From the NCBI GenBank assembly GCA_019694875.1, contig JAIBBC010000002.1, forward strand, positions 806,001 through 870,000: 64,000 bases of DNA, given 5' to 3'. Position 1 is the stretch's first letter, and each line of letters begins with the position of its first letter. Below, in pieces: positions 1 through 8,004 of this stretch. The notes beneath the pieces were generated by a model. The model was not told the origin of the DNA and ran no database searches. It worked only from the letters and a program-made list of their open reading frames with translations. This DNA is from Cyclobacteriaceae bacterium. GTDB taxonomy: Bacteria > Bacteroidota > Bacteroidia > Cytophagales > Cyclobacteriaceae. The position numbers and the translations under genes are program-made.

Positions 1-227
1 TACGTAACACCCGCCTTCGCAAAGTTGGTGTTCACACCTGCTTTAAATGCAGTAGGGTAGTAGCCGCCATGCACCGAGAAACTTTTATAGCGGTATTCAA
101 CCCCCACCGATGGATTGCGAAAGCCGTTGATGCTGAATTCGCGGTCCGATAATTTCTGCGCAGCAGCAGACAAAGAAGTGAGGCCGAAAAAGGCCATCAG
201 CACGATCATTTGAATTGATTTTTTCAT
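1..227 (-). CDS. Exported outer-membrane-type protein, N-terminal fragment
   Basis: Only the first 75 codons are inside the window; the gene runs off the left edge. The translation begins MKKSIQMIVLMAFFGLTSLS and has a clear signal peptide with likely cleavage after SAAA or AQ. After it comes a short alternating segment (VGVEYRYKSFSVHGGYY) of the kind found in small outer-membrane beta-barrels, so an outer-membrane or periplasmic location is likely. The ATG at 225-227 follows an A/T-rich leader. The gene is divergent from the Crp/Fnr regulator at 395, and the two FNR-type boxes between them may control both. The exact family cannot be named from this fragment. Confidence 0.6.
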   Translation of the reverse strand, partial: MKKSIQMIVLMAFFGLTSLSAAAQKLSDREFSINGFRNPSVGVEYRYKSFSVHGGYYPTAFKAGVNTNFAKAGVT

Positions 228-283
228 AAGGGTTTTGTTTTTGTTTCGTGGTACAAAAGTGCAGCGCTGCCCGTGCCCCGGAC

Positions 284-297
284 TTGATTCTAATCAA
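284..297. promoter_or_regulatory. FNR-type box 1
   Basis: TTGATTCTAATCAA is a perfect match to the FNR consensus TTGAT-N4-ATCAA and is extended by a C and a G on either side. It lies between two divergent genes, 57 bp from the left start and 98 bp from the right start. The regulator at 395-979 has the ExxSR recognition-helix motif known to read TTGAT half-sites. Confidence 0.75.
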
Positions 298-320
298 GAA
301 GGTCGCAGGCGAAGTTTTTC

Positions 321-334
321 TTGATTAGGATCAA
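321..334. promoter_or_regulatory. FNR-type box 2
   Basis: TTGATTAGGATCAA is a second perfect TTGAT-N4-ATCAA site. Its centre is 37 bp from that of the first box, about 3.5 helical turns. Two intact sites in one 167-bp divergent promoter argue for a real operator and for autoregulation by the neighbouring Crp/Fnr protein. Confidence 0.75.
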
Positions 335-394
335 GAGAATGCCTTGCGCGAATGGGATTCTGGCCGAATTCCGCTTACTTAGGGAACCGTAATC

Positions 395-979
395 ATGGAA
401 ACCTCAGGACTTTACCAGGTTGTTAACCGCATGGTGCCGCTCGAGGCGGAAGCTTTCAGGGCGTTTACCGACAAACTCACCGTGCGCACCCTCAGGAAAA
501 ACGAAGTGTTGTGGAACATCGGGGAAGTGTGCAAGGAAGTGGGCTTTATTACAAAAGGCGGCATGCGCTATTTTTTCTACCGCGATGGCGAAGAAGTAAC
601 CGGCCAGTTCTTTTTCGAGAACACCTTCATCACCATTTATGCGAGCTTACTCACCGAGAAAGTCACCGAGATTGCCTTCCAGGCGCTTGAAGAAACCGAA
701 GTGCTGCTGATCAGTAAAGCCTCCCTTCACAAGCTGTTCGATGAGTATAAGTCGTGGGAGCGATTCGGCCGCATGATGGCCGAGCATAACATCGTGCAGA
801 TGGTAACCGTACGCGCGAGCCTCACATCCGCTACGCCAAAAGAAAAGTATTTGCAATTATTGAACGATCGGCCGAAAGTTATCGAACGCGTACCGCTGAA
901 CATCATCGCCTCCTACCTCGACATCACCCCCGAGCACCTCAGTCGCGTAAGGCGGGAAGTGGCAGAGAAGAATCTGTAA
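395..979 (+). CDS. Crp/Fnr family transcriptional regulator
   Basis: A 194-residue protein of typical Crp/Fnr size. Residues about 25-120 form the cyclic-nucleotide-binding-like beta-roll, followed by a dimerisation helix (about 120-145) and a C-terminal helix-turn-helix (about 165-194). The recognition helix contains E180-x-x-S183-R184, the FNR residues that contact TTGAT. The protein has a single cysteine (Cys46), so it cannot hold the four-cysteine Fe-S cluster of true FNR; the signal could be nitric oxide, haem, a metabolite or none. It is divergent from the exported protein at the left edge and shares the promoter with two FNR boxes. Family assignment is firm; the ligand and regulon are unknown. 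Confidence 0.85.
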   Translation: METSGLYQVVNRMVPLEAEAFRAFTDKLTVRTLRKNEVLWNIGEVCKEVGFITKGGMRYFFYRDGEEVTGQFFFENTFITIYASLLTEKVTEIAFQALEETEVLLISKASLHKLFDEYKSWERFGRMMAEHNIVQMVTVRASLTSATPKEKYLQLLNDRPKVIERVPLNIIASYLDITPEHLSRVRREVAEKNL

Positions 980-985
980 AGTAGT

Positions 986-1063
986 CCTTAGTATGGAGTC
1001 TTGAGTCCTGAGAATTTACTCAAGGCTAACGACTAACGACTAAGGACTAAAGACTAAAGACTA
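986..1063 (+). repeat. Heptamer repeat array 1
   Basis: A short tract between convergent genes, read on the + strand as GACTAAC, GACTAAG and GACTAAA units every 7 bp. Its left part contains a CTTGAGT/ACTCAAG inverted repeat (1000-1024) without a T-run. Confidence 0.7.
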
Positions 1064-2155
1064 GGAATCAGATACACGAAACAATTCAAGTCGCTTATCC
1101 CTTCCTCTCAACTCCACTTCTCCCAGCGACAGAACAACGAACGACTCGTCAGCAGAAAGCTTGCGCACCAGGTCGCCCGAGAGCAGGATGTCTGTATTGT
1201 AAGCGTTGCACAGCGATTGAATCCGTGCCGTAGTGTTGAGCACATCGCCCGTAAAAATAATTTCGCGTTTAATCACCCCGATCTCACCCGTAGTAACCGT
1301 GCCTGCATGCAGCCCTGCCTTGAAAGCCGGCAGCACCCCGAACTGCAACTTGTATTTTTCCGCGTGTTGCTGCAGCGCCTGTTTGAGCGCGAAGAAACAA
1401 TGGATGCACGCATTGTTGTGCAAACCCTTCTTCAGCGTCCAGGTGATGATCATTTCATCGCCCGCATACTGGTACACCTCGCCCGAGTAGTCGATGATGG
1501 GTGCGGAGAGGTCGGCAAAGTAAGCCTTGAGCATGGTAAAGTATCGACCGTGGCCCATCTGCTCCGCCAGCGTGGTTGACGACTTCATGTCGAGGAACAT
1601 GAAGATGCGTTCTTCCTGCTTCGGAGTATGGTAGCGGCCCGAGAAAAAATTTGTGACCACACCGTGGCCGATGTTTTCAGACACCTCGTGAAAGAACAGC
1701 GAGATGCCGATGATACATGCGATATAAAACGTTACGCTCCAGAAAGCGAAGTTCGTAAAGAATATTGCAGTGTTTCGCACAACTTCGGGCGCGAAAATGT
1801 TTTGCTGAAGCGCATACGCGTTAAATAAAAGCGTGGTCATTAATAGAAACAGGATAATAAACGTGAGATAGATACCCGTTTTAAAAATCACCTTTTGCTG
1901 AAAGCTGCGGTTGATAAACAGCCTGTTCAGGTACAGCACTTCCACCGAGCCGATCAGCAGTCCGCAGAAGACAGCCATACAGGCCGTGATAAAAACCGTA
2001 CCGCCAAAATTATACGGGTTGCCCGTAGCAGGGTAGTAGTTGAGCTCGCCCAGCAGGCCGCGCTCCAGCAGCGAATAGATCACACTGAACAGCAGCCAGA
2101 TGAGCCCGAACGGAGCGATGCGCGCGAAATTACGTTTGGTTTGCCGGGAGAGCAT
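1061..2155 (-). CDS. Membrane-anchored class III adenylate/guanylate cyclase
   Basis: This 364-residue protein has about four transmembrane helices (near 12-30, 50-75, 92-115 and 130-155) followed by a class III cyclase catalytic domain (about 180-345). The two metal-binding aspartates are visible as D189 (FLDMKSST) and D233 (AGDEM). The catalytic N and R appear in GDVLNTTARIQ (N307 and R311). It should make a cyclic nucleotide in the cytoplasm. The purine-specifying residues do not clearly match either the adenylate or guanylate pattern. The neighbouring Crp/Fnr gene is convergent, so a cAMP link is possible but not shown. No HAMP or receiver domain is present. Confidence 0.85.
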   Translation of the reverse strand: MLSRQTKRNFARIAPFGLIWLLFSVIYSLLERGLLGELNYYPATGNPYNFGGTVFITACMAVFCGLLIGSVEVLYLNRLFINRSFQQKVIFKTGIYLTFIILFLLMTTLLFNAYALQQNIFAPEVVRNTAIFFTNFAFWSVTFYIACIIGISLFFHEVSENIGHGVVTNFFSGRYHTPKQEERIFMFLDMKSSTTLAEQMGHGRYFTMLKAYFADLSAPIIDYSGEVYQYAGDEMIITWTLKKGLHNNACIHCFFALKQALQQHAEKYKLQFGVLPAFKAGLHAGTVTTGEIGVIKREIIFTGDVLNTTARIQSLCNAYNTDILLSGDLVRKLSADESFVVLSLGEVELRGRDKRLELFRVSDS

Positions 2156-2334
2156 AGGGGAAAGATACGACAGCGCCCGAAAGCCTGAAAATTGCGGGGT
2201 GGAAAGTTTGTATCCAGATCGCTGCTATTCACGAACGTGAAATATATATTTGGTTGAAGGATGTATTTTTGGAACTCACATCATCAGACAGCTGGAAAAG
2301 ACTGATCAAGAAAAGAAAACATTGACGTCAAGCA

Positions 2335-2697
2335 ATGGATAAAAAGCCAGTAATCACATTATACAGGCCGGTCAATCAAAAAGAACTTGATCGTATTGAA
2401 GAATCAGGTTGGAAAAGGTTCCCGCCCAGACTTATGGAGCAACCAATATTTTATCCTGTCACAAATCTTGAATACGCCCGGCAGATTTCAACCGAGTGGA
2501 ACGTCCCGGCTTATGGAATCGGATATGTCACAAAGTTTGATGTAGACGCGGATTATCTAAAGAAATTTAAGATTGAAAACGTAGGCGGACCGATTCATAA
2601 TGAGCTCTGGGTGCCCGCTGAGGAACTAGCGGAGTTTAACGACAATATTGTTGGACTCATCGAAGTTGTCGAAACACACACAGCACCCGGAACATGA
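2335..2697 (+). CDS. ADP-ribosylation/crystallin J1-like small protein
   Basis: A 120-residue soluble protein starting MDKKPVITLYRPVNQKELDR. The pattern TLYRPV..KEL...E.SG...FPPR...QPIFYPV and a C-terminal LWVPAEELAEFN resemble small bacterial proteins often annotated as ADP-ribosylation/crystallin J1. This is recognition from memory of the family and not from catalytic residues. No signal peptide or membrane segment. It is followed after 30 bp by another small gene (2728), so the two may be co-transcribed. A TATTTTTG sequence at 2264-2271 fits the Bacteroidota -7 element TAnnTTTG, but no well-spaced -33 partner was found. Confidence 0.6.
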   Translation: MDKKPVITLYRPVNQKELDRIEESGWKRFPPRLMEQPIFYPVTNLEYARQISTEWNVPAYGIGYVTKFDVDADYLKKFKIENVGGPIHNELWVPAEELAEFNDNIVGLIEVVETHTAPGT

Positions 2698-2727
2698 TCC
2701 ATCGATTAAAGAAGTGAGTATTAACAA

Positions 2728-3120
2728 ATGGAAAAAATAAAACATATAAATAAGCGACTCGGATGGAGTTCCGATCTGGAAGTTAAAAGACTGGGAGACA
2801 ATTTTTTTGAGATCGTTTATAACGACCCTTTCGACCAAAGGTACGATTCGGGAACAAGAATAAAGACAAAAGTGAATTCAGAAGGTTTTCACGAAATCAT
2901 TGAGTTTATTAAGTCTGAGAATGTTACGCATCGATTTATCGCCTCAGTTGAACAAAATCTAAGAACTCTGGAAGTATTCGTGGAAGAGTTGCATAAGCAT
3001 GGCGGGATGTTTCAGGTGGATATGGGAGGGCTAATTTCGGTTACCGTTCCAAAAGACTTCCCGTATAACCTCGATGAAGTGATCGAGAAATACGCTATTA
3101 AAGTAACAAGATTGACCTAG
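2728..3120 (+). CDS. Hypothetical soluble protein
   Basis: A 130-residue protein I do not recognise. It is soluble, charged and without cysteines, with an even alpha/beta composition and no signal peptide. The start ATG at 2728 lies 30 bp after the crystallin J1-like gene in the same direction, so a two-gene unit is plausible. The downstream region is a heptamer repeat array, not a classical terminator. Confidence 0.55.
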   Translation: MEKIKHINKRLGWSSDLEVKRLGDNFFEIVYNDPFDQRYDSGTRIKTKVNSEGFHEIIEFIKSENVTHRFIASVEQNLRTLEVFVEELHKHGGMFQVDMGGLISVTVPKDFPYNLDEVIEKYAIKVTRLT

Positions 3121-3164
3121 CTGCCAGCGGCCGAGTTCAACGACCTAAAGCACAAAGATCAGCG

Positions 3165-3375
3165 AATTCTAAATTCGTAATTCGAAACTCGAAATTCCTG
3201 AACCTCACATCTCATGTCCTACGTCTAAATTCTAAAATTCGTCATTCGAAATTCGCAATTCTAAATTTGCCTATTGCCTAATACCCAATGCCTAATCCGT
3301 GGACCTTAAACATTGAATTAGAAATTAGAGCCCTAACGGTTAACGTTTAACCATTAACGTTTAACTACTAACCTC
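3165..3375 (+). repeat. Heptamer repeat array 2
   Basis: About thirty 7-bp units on the + strand. The variants change along the tract: ATTCTAA and ATTCGTA first, then ACCTCAC-like, then TTGCCTA and AATGCCT-like, then TTAACGT-like. A few single-base slips break the phase. It fills the convergent gap between the genes ending at 3120 and 3375. Confidence 0.8.
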
Positions 3376-3935
3376 TAAAGAAATTCCAGCACGGCAATGT
3401 TTGCATAAACCTGCACCCCCAAACAAATCAGCGCAAGTGCCAGTTGAAGTTTGCTGCTCCTGATAAAAAACAGCGCGATAGAAATCGGGAGGTTGATCAG
3501 ATAAAACAACATCCTCGGACTTAAGTCATAATGCCCGGTTAGCGGATACAGCAACAACTCGTACAACCAGAGCAAAATAAGAATGATGTAAAATTTTCTC
3601 GCTACCGTAACAAAGTGATTCTTGAAATTGCCCGCCGCGGCCTCATCGGGCGTCAGCGTTTCAATCGCAAAGTAAATGATCAGTAACCGGATAATGATGA
3701 AGTATAGTGATGAGGGTGAATTCAGATAATCGAGGTTGCTGCTAAAGCCCCTGAAAGCCCAAAGCCAGATAAACAAGAGGTAAAAGAACAGCGACAGCGA
3801 CCACGAGAGATACAGCGCTGAAAACGTTTTTGTATCAAAGTGCCTAATGAGTTTACCCCATCCGCCCATCGCTACCGTAACAATGTATCCTACCAGGATA
3901 GAGATAAACACCAGCGAATACTCGGCAAACGACAT
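3375..3935 (-). CDS. Multi-pass membrane protein, unknown family
   Basis: A 186-residue very hydrophobic protein with five or six transmembrane helices: about 5-25, 40-62, 75-92, 110-132 and 140-180. It starts MSFAEYSLVFISILVGYIVT. No conserved catalytic motif is visible apart from a polar loop, TLTPDEAAAGN. It stands alone on the minus strand, with heptamer arrays on both sides. The family is not recognised. Confidence 0.6.
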   Translation of the reverse strand: MSFAEYSLVFISILVGYIVTVAMGGWGKLIRHFDTKTFSALYLSWSLSLFFYLLFIWLWAFRGFSSNLDYLNSPSSLYFIIIRLLIIYFAIETLTPDEAAAGNFKNHFVTVARKFYIILILLWLYELLLYPLTGHYDLSPRMLFYLINLPISIALFFIRSSKLQLALALICLGVQVYANIAVLEFL

Positions 3936-3961
3936 GAGAGCTTTTCCTGTGAAGATATAAA

Positions 3962-4012
3962 AGTCTGAATTCTAAATTCTAAATTCGTCATTCTAAATTC
4001 CTAAATCGCGAG
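3962..4012 (+). repeat. Heptamer repeat array 3
   Basis: A short tract of ATTCTAA, ATTCGTC and similar 7-bp units between divergent genes. It is on the + strand although the gene to its left is on the minus strand. Confidence 0.7.
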
Positions 4013-4038
4013 CTTAAGTATCACCAGGCACAACCCCT

Positions 4039-4371
4039 ATGGGACACAAGAACACATGTTTTCATTGCCGTAAATCCTTTAACATGGGAACCGACTTCAA
4101 AGCTGTTCGCCCGGGTACCTGTCCTGACTGTGGGCAACCAACTATAATAATGAATCAGCGATTTCGACCGCCCAAAAAGGATGACGATAAGAAATGGTTA
4201 ACCGTAAAATTCCTTGTCGACAATGGATTCAGATATCAACATATTTACGAAGCGGTTGAAAAGAAAGGTAAAGGGAAAGTGGATAGAATTACGGTGGCCT
4301 ATCCCGAGAACCTGAATGATGCGAGGGAGTTTGTCCTTAAGTACAAAGATCAGCGAATTCTAAACTTGTGA
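4039..4371 (+). CDS. Zinc-ribbon protein
   Basis: A 110-residue protein with two CxxC pairs near the N-terminus (CFHC at 7-10 and CPDC at 28-31), a typical zinc-ribbon spacing. It continues with a basic linker rich in K and D and a C-terminal segment (about 55-110) that could bind a partner or nucleic acid. No membrane segment. The end of the gene runs directly into heptamer-type sequence, so the last few codons may have been supplied by the repeat array. Its role is unknown. Confidence 0.6.
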   Translation: MGHKNTCFHCRKSFNMGTDFKAVRPGTCPDCGQPTIIMNQRFRPPKKDDDKKWLTVKFLVDNGFRYQHIYEAVEKKGKGKVDRITVAYPENLNDAREFVLKYKDQRILNL

Positions 4372-4428
4372 TTCGAAATTCGCAATTCGCAATTTTCACA
4401 TCTCACATCTTACTACTTAGGTCGTAAC
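4355..4428 (+). repeat. Heptamer repeat array 4
   Basis: Units such as ATTCTAA, ATTCGAA, ATTCGCA and then CTCACAT and CTTACTA, every 7 bp. The array begins inside the last codons of the zinc-ribbon gene. Confidence 0.65.
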
Positions 4429-4476
4429 ATTAAATTGCCTGTTGTCGGAATAAAAAGCGATGATTAGATTCACAGG

Positions 4477-4809
4477 ATGATTTCGGCAATCACGACAGTT
4501 GTATTTATAATACTCGCCCTCGTAACAGTCCTCTTAGCTGTGATAATGTTTCTTGATCGCGTAAAGTATGTTAGGGCGTTAAGGGGCCGAAAGGGAATCT
4601 CCCCGAACTTTATCAAATCCGGTCCGAATGAACTTTTGGCACTTATTCAGATTTTTTTCCCCGTTAAACTAGAGGCGGCATCGGGCGAAAGAACAAAAGC
4701 ACTAAGAGACGCTGCAGTAACATCTACGCGATATGCGATGATATCGCTGCTAATTACGATCATAGTTCCTGTAATACTGTTTAAAATATTAAAGTCCATA
4801 GGAATTTAA
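4477..4809 (+). CDS. Small membrane protein
   Basis: A 110-residue protein with a transmembrane helix at each end (about 5-27 and 87-105) and a basic, soluble middle segment starting RVKYVRALRGRKG. No recognised family. It starts at an ATG (4477) and ends just before another heptamer array. Its location among unrelated small genes gives no clue to function. Confidence 0.5.
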   Translation: MISAITTVVFIILALVTVLLAVIMFLDRVKYVRALRGRKGISPNFIKSGPNELLALIQIFFPVKLEAASGERTKALRDAAVTSTRYAMISLLITIIVPVILFKILKSIGI

Positions 4810-4849
4810 CTACAGTCCGCAATACGTGTAAGTCAAAACCTTACGACCG

Positions 4850-5040
4850 GGAATCCCTCACATCCTCAAGTCTCATATCTTATGTCCTACGTCTAACTTC
4901 TAAATTCGTCATTCTAAATTCGTAATTCTAAATTTGCCTACTGCCCAATGCCTACGACCTCGAACATCAAGCATCCAACCTTAACCCCGGAATCTTTAAC
5001 TAAAGCCCGCAACCGGCACACTTCATATCTCACATTACAT
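4850..5040 (+). repeat. Heptamer repeat array 5
   Basis: About 26 units on the + strand. The order of unit types matches arrays 2 and 7: TCTCATAT-like, then ATTCGTC and ATTCTAA, then TTTGCCT and CTGCCCA-like, then AACCTCG-like. Confidence 0.8.
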
Positions 5041-5041
5041 C

Positions 5042-6613
5042 ATGAAAGATAAAATCAAGATTATTTTCGTCCCGACAATATTGGCGCTACTCGCATTAAT
5101 ACTTGGTTACACCTTCCTGAACTGGTTTCTGTTCATAAAGCTTGAACTCTTCGGCCTAAGGGAGATCATTACAAATTTTGGACTTCCAGCAATATTAACC
5201 GGGTTAACTGCCTGGATACTTTTAAGGCCCCGGTTTAAAATGCTGGCTTTAGAATCGCAGAAAGGTAACTGGAGAGATTTCTACAGTTTTATTCTGTGGA
5301 TCATATTAACCATTCCGTTGATGATTGCTCAGGAATACATTATCACAGCATCGGGGAAACTTACCGAATTAAACTCTATTAACGACATCCATACAGCAGA
5401 ACCTACCCGGTATTACACGGTAAAGAATTATTACATACACAAAAAAGCTATTAGCATCCATTCAGCATTTGAAGTTACGGGCAAACACAACGACAACTTT
5501 CATATGTACATTTATGTTGCTGTTCCCATGCTGGCAAAACAGGCAGATACAACAAGCACCGAATGTTCAGCGTGGCTGGGCCTGCAATATCACGAGAATA
5601 TTAGTAACAGACTTAAGCCTTCTGAAAAGGAGAGAAGGTATCAGGAATTTGCTGCAAAAAGTCAACGCGATTTTGAAAAGGAGGATGTATCTCGATTTGT
5701 CTATCTGGACAGGATAGGTAATTCCGATAAGAAACAGGGCTTGCTTGAGGCGATAAAGAAGAACAGACAGTTTAATGGCGATCAGATAATTCTGGTCCCG
5801 GTAAGTGAGCCATTTGAGGCAAGAAACGGTAATAAATTAGCGTGGATCTTCGGCTCATCACTAGTCGGTTTGTCCGTCTGGCTGGTCATGCTGCTGATTC
5901 CAAAGATAAATGAGTTCCAGTTAAAAAGGATAAAGAAAGGAGCGCCCGATAAAGAAGCGCGCGAAGAAATGAACGACTTTATCGAACTGCTCAAACCAAG
6001 AGAAGGTTATTTTATAACACCAATTTTAATTTACATTAATATTGGAATCTATATCCTGATGGTACTGTCTGGGTTGGGATTTATTTCATTCAAGACGGTA
6101 GATTTATTGAATTGGGGTGCCAACTATGGTCCGCTTACCAAGGGGGGTGACTGGTGGAGACTTTTAACAAATGTATTTCTACACGGTGGACTTATGCATG
6201 TTTTAATGAATACGTTTGGTCTGCTATTCGTTGGTGTTTTTATCGAACCATTACTGGGTAAGGCAAAATTTATAATGGTTTATTTGTTAACCGGAATTCT
6301 GGCGAGTGTAGCAAGTATCGCGTGGTATGAGGCAACAGTAAGTATTGGAGCTTCAGGTGCAATCTTCGGCCTCTATGGATTATTCCTTGCGTTCATGTTA
6401 ACCAAGATATTTCCTCCTGCCTTCAGTAAAGCATTTTTAGTGAGCACCTTGGTGTTTGTAGGATACAATTTACTTTTTGGATTACTGGGTGGAATTGACA
6501 ACGCGGCACATATCGGTGGATTGTTAAGTGGTTTTGTTATCGGCTTATTGCTGTATCCACAAATAAAAAAGCGCGCTGTTAATGAAAGTGCAGAACCGGA
6601 AATGCTCGGTTAA
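5042..6613 (+). CDS. Rhomboid family intramembrane serine protease with N-terminal extracytoplasmic domain
   Basis: A 523-residue protein. The C-terminal third (about 325-510) is a six-helix rhomboid core. It has the nucleophile in GASG (Ser438), the general-base histidine in AAHIGG (His490), and the upstream HGGLMHVLMN motif of helix 2. The catalytic dyad is complete. The first half is unusual: three N-terminal membrane helices (about 8-28, 40-60, 78-100), then a soluble region of about 150 residues, then another helix (about 270-290). Family knowledge says it cuts transmembrane substrates inside the bilayer. The substrate is unknown. The gene starts right after a heptamer array and is followed by another array. 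Confidence 0.85.
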   Translation: MKDKIKIIFVPTILALLALILGYTFLNWFLFIKLELFGLREIITNFGLPAILTGLTAWILLRPRFKMLALESQKGNWRDFYSFILWIILTIPLMIAQEYIITASGKLTELNSINDIHTAEPTRYYTVKNYYIHKKAISIHSAFEVTGKHNDNFHMYIYVAVPMLAKQADTTSTECSAWLGLQYHENISNRLKPSEKERRYQEFAAKSQRDFEKEDVSRFVYLDRIGNSDKKQGLLEAIKKNRQFNGDQIILVPVSEPFEARNGNKLAWIFGSSLVGLSVWLVMLLIPKINEFQLKRIKKGAPDKEAREEMNDFIELLKPREGYFITPILIYINIGIYILMVLSGLGFISFKTVDLLNWGANYGPLTKGGDWWRLLTNVFLHGGLMHVLMNTFGLLFVGVFIEPLLGKAKFIMVYLLTGILASVASIAWYEATVSIGASGAIFGLYGLFLAFMLTKIFPPAFSKAFLVSTLVFVGYNLLFGLLGGIDNAAHIGGLLSGFVIGLLLYPQIKKRAVNESAEPEMLG

Positions 6614-6705
6614 CAACTTTAAACCCAAAACTTTAAACGTGATAACTGATAACCGGCAACCGGTGACCTTGAACCAACCTCGAACCCCGAACTCTCACAT
6701 CAGCC
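6610..6705 (+). repeat. Heptamer repeat array 6
   Basis: Units CTTTAAA, ACTGATA, ACCGGCA, ACCGGTG and ACCTTGA every 7 bp. The internal order (ACCGGCA, ACCGGTG, ACCTYGA, ACCAACC) is repeated almost exactly in array 7 near 8190-8220. Confidence 0.75.
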
Positions 6706-7206
6706 ATGAAATATCTGAAACTCTTTTTACCCATACCCATTGTATTCATATTGATGTTCCTGGCTGAACAATACGCGACAGACCTCATTCCCATTGACGA
6801 ACTGGTTGCGGTTGAAAAGCATTTACTTAAGGCTGTATTTTTTCTTTACTACCTGCGACTGGGTAACAACCGCACACCCTTAATTAATACCTTAACCGTA
6901 CTAGCTCTGGGTATGATAGCGGGAGAGTATTTATTATCGTACAATTCAACCATTGGCCTCATTGCATTTATCGTCTCCGACATATTGTTCGGAATAGCTT
7001 TCTTTATCCGGCAGAAATTGAAAGACCATTTTAACACAATGAGCAAATTGAAAATAACAGCAGTTTCACTTTTTGTCCTGGCAAACATTATCGCAGTCGT
7101 GCAGCACGGCACAACCGTATTGGTTGGAATGGGAGTGTTCATTATGGTGGCAGTCTATTTCTACGACCGGCTGGTTACAATAGCCGATAGTAAATCCAAA
7201 GCCTGA
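6706..7206 (+). CDS. Multi-pass membrane protein
   Basis: A 166-residue hydrophobic protein with about five transmembrane helices. It starts MKYLKLFLPIPIVFILMFLA at an ATG immediately after array 6. There is no catalytic signature and the family is not recognised. It shares direction with the rhomboid gene, 93 bp upstream, but the repeat array lies between them. Confidence 0.55.
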   Translation: MKYLKLFLPIPIVFILMFLAEQYATDLIPIDELVAVEKHLLKAVFFLYYLRLGNNRTPLINTLTVLALGMIAGEYLLSYNSTIGLIAFIVSDILFGIAFFIRQKLKDHFNTMSKLKITAVSLFVLANIIAVVQHGTTVLVGMGVFIMVAVYFYDRLVTIADSKSKA

Positions 7207-7282
7207 TCGTCTAGCTCCGGACCAACATTGAATCTGGAAAATAACCACTAGGGCAAAATTCTTCGAATTTTAATCCTGATCG

Positions 7283-7372
7283 ATAGGAGAAACTCCTATG
7301 CTAACCCTGCCGGTTTGTATACTGTATCAGACTATGGACGTTAGCCCGACAAAAAAGGCTGGTCCAGATTGA
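7283..7372 (+). promoter_or_regulatory. Repeated hairpin element, copy A, with short ORF
   Basis: TAGGAGAAACTCCTA (7284-7298) forms a 6-bp stem with an AAA loop and runs into an ATG (7298) eight bases after the AGGAG. That ATG opens a 24-codon frame ending at 7372. Only the hairpin is shared with copies B, C and D; the following sequence differs. The next real gene starts at 7430, 131 bp further on. It may be a translation or transcription control element of the lipoprotein gene. Confidence 0.5.
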
Positions 7373-7429
7373 TAGTGAAAGAAAATAAACTTGAACTTGA
7401 CAAACAAAAACAATTAAATAAAAACCCTC

Positions 7430-7861
7430 ATGAAAAAATGGACTAAAGTTTTGGCAGTGATCACGCTACTATCCATCACATTAAGTAGCTGTGGAGTTAT
7501 GTTTGGCGGGAGTAAGTTTAGTGGTACAATAGTCGCCAAGGACCACCCTAACGCTGAAATTTATATTAATGGTAACAATGTTGGTAAAGGAACAGTGACC
7601 GGGCTTTATCCAAGAAACAGGCCATTGACCGTTGAGTTAAGACAAGAGGGCTGTGAAACGAAAACCGAAACTTTCGATAATGCATTCAGGACAGGGAATT
7701 TTATTCTAAGCTTAGTGACCTGGGGTATTGTTGGTATTGCCATTGACTTAGGGACGGGTGCGTCATACAAGCCCGACCACAAGAGCAATCCGTCAATTCA
7801 AAAATTGAGTGACAAAAACTATGTCTTTACAGTAAAATACCCCGACTGCCCGCCTAATTAA
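7430..7861 (+). CDS. PEGA-like domain lipoprotein
   Basis: A 143-residue lipoprotein. The signal peptide ends in the lipobox LSSC with Cys21. The segment AEIYINGNNVGKGTVTGLYP (about 44-63) looks like a PEGA-type beta domain. A short hydrophobic stretch, FILSLVTWGIVGIAIDLG, follows at about 90-107, as in many small Bacteroidota surface lipoproteins. The start is an ATG after an A-rich leader. Hairpin element copy A is upstream and a strong terminator is downstream, so it is a single-gene unit. Confidence 0.75.
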   Translation: MKKWTKVLAVITLLSITLSSCGVMFGGSKFSGTIVAKDHPNAEIYINGNNVGKGTVTGLYPRNRPLTVELRQEGCETKTETFDNAFRTGNFILSLVTWGIVGIAIDLGTGASYKPDHKSNPSIQKLSDKNYVFTVKYPDCPPN

Positions 7862-7885
7862 TTTAAAGTACTTCGAGTTCATACA

Positions 7886-7932
7886 AAGTAGGTTCCGATT
7901 TCATTGTTCGAAAATCGGAACCTTTTGTTTTT
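7886..7932 (+). terminator. Rho-independent terminator
   Basis: AGGTTCCGATTT pairs with AAATCGGAACCT across a 10-base loop and is followed by TTTTGTTTTT. It lies 25 bp after the stop of the PEGA-like lipoprotein gene. Confidence 0.85.
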
Positions 7933-8004
7933 AAGCAATACTCTCATACCTGGCGACTAACCCAACTCAGCATTTTAAACTCAAGCAGTGCAGTTTCATA
8001 TAGA

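Noticed and set aside
395-979. True oxygen-sensing FNR
   Set aside because: The protein has only one cysteine, so the four-cysteine Fe-S cluster cannot form.
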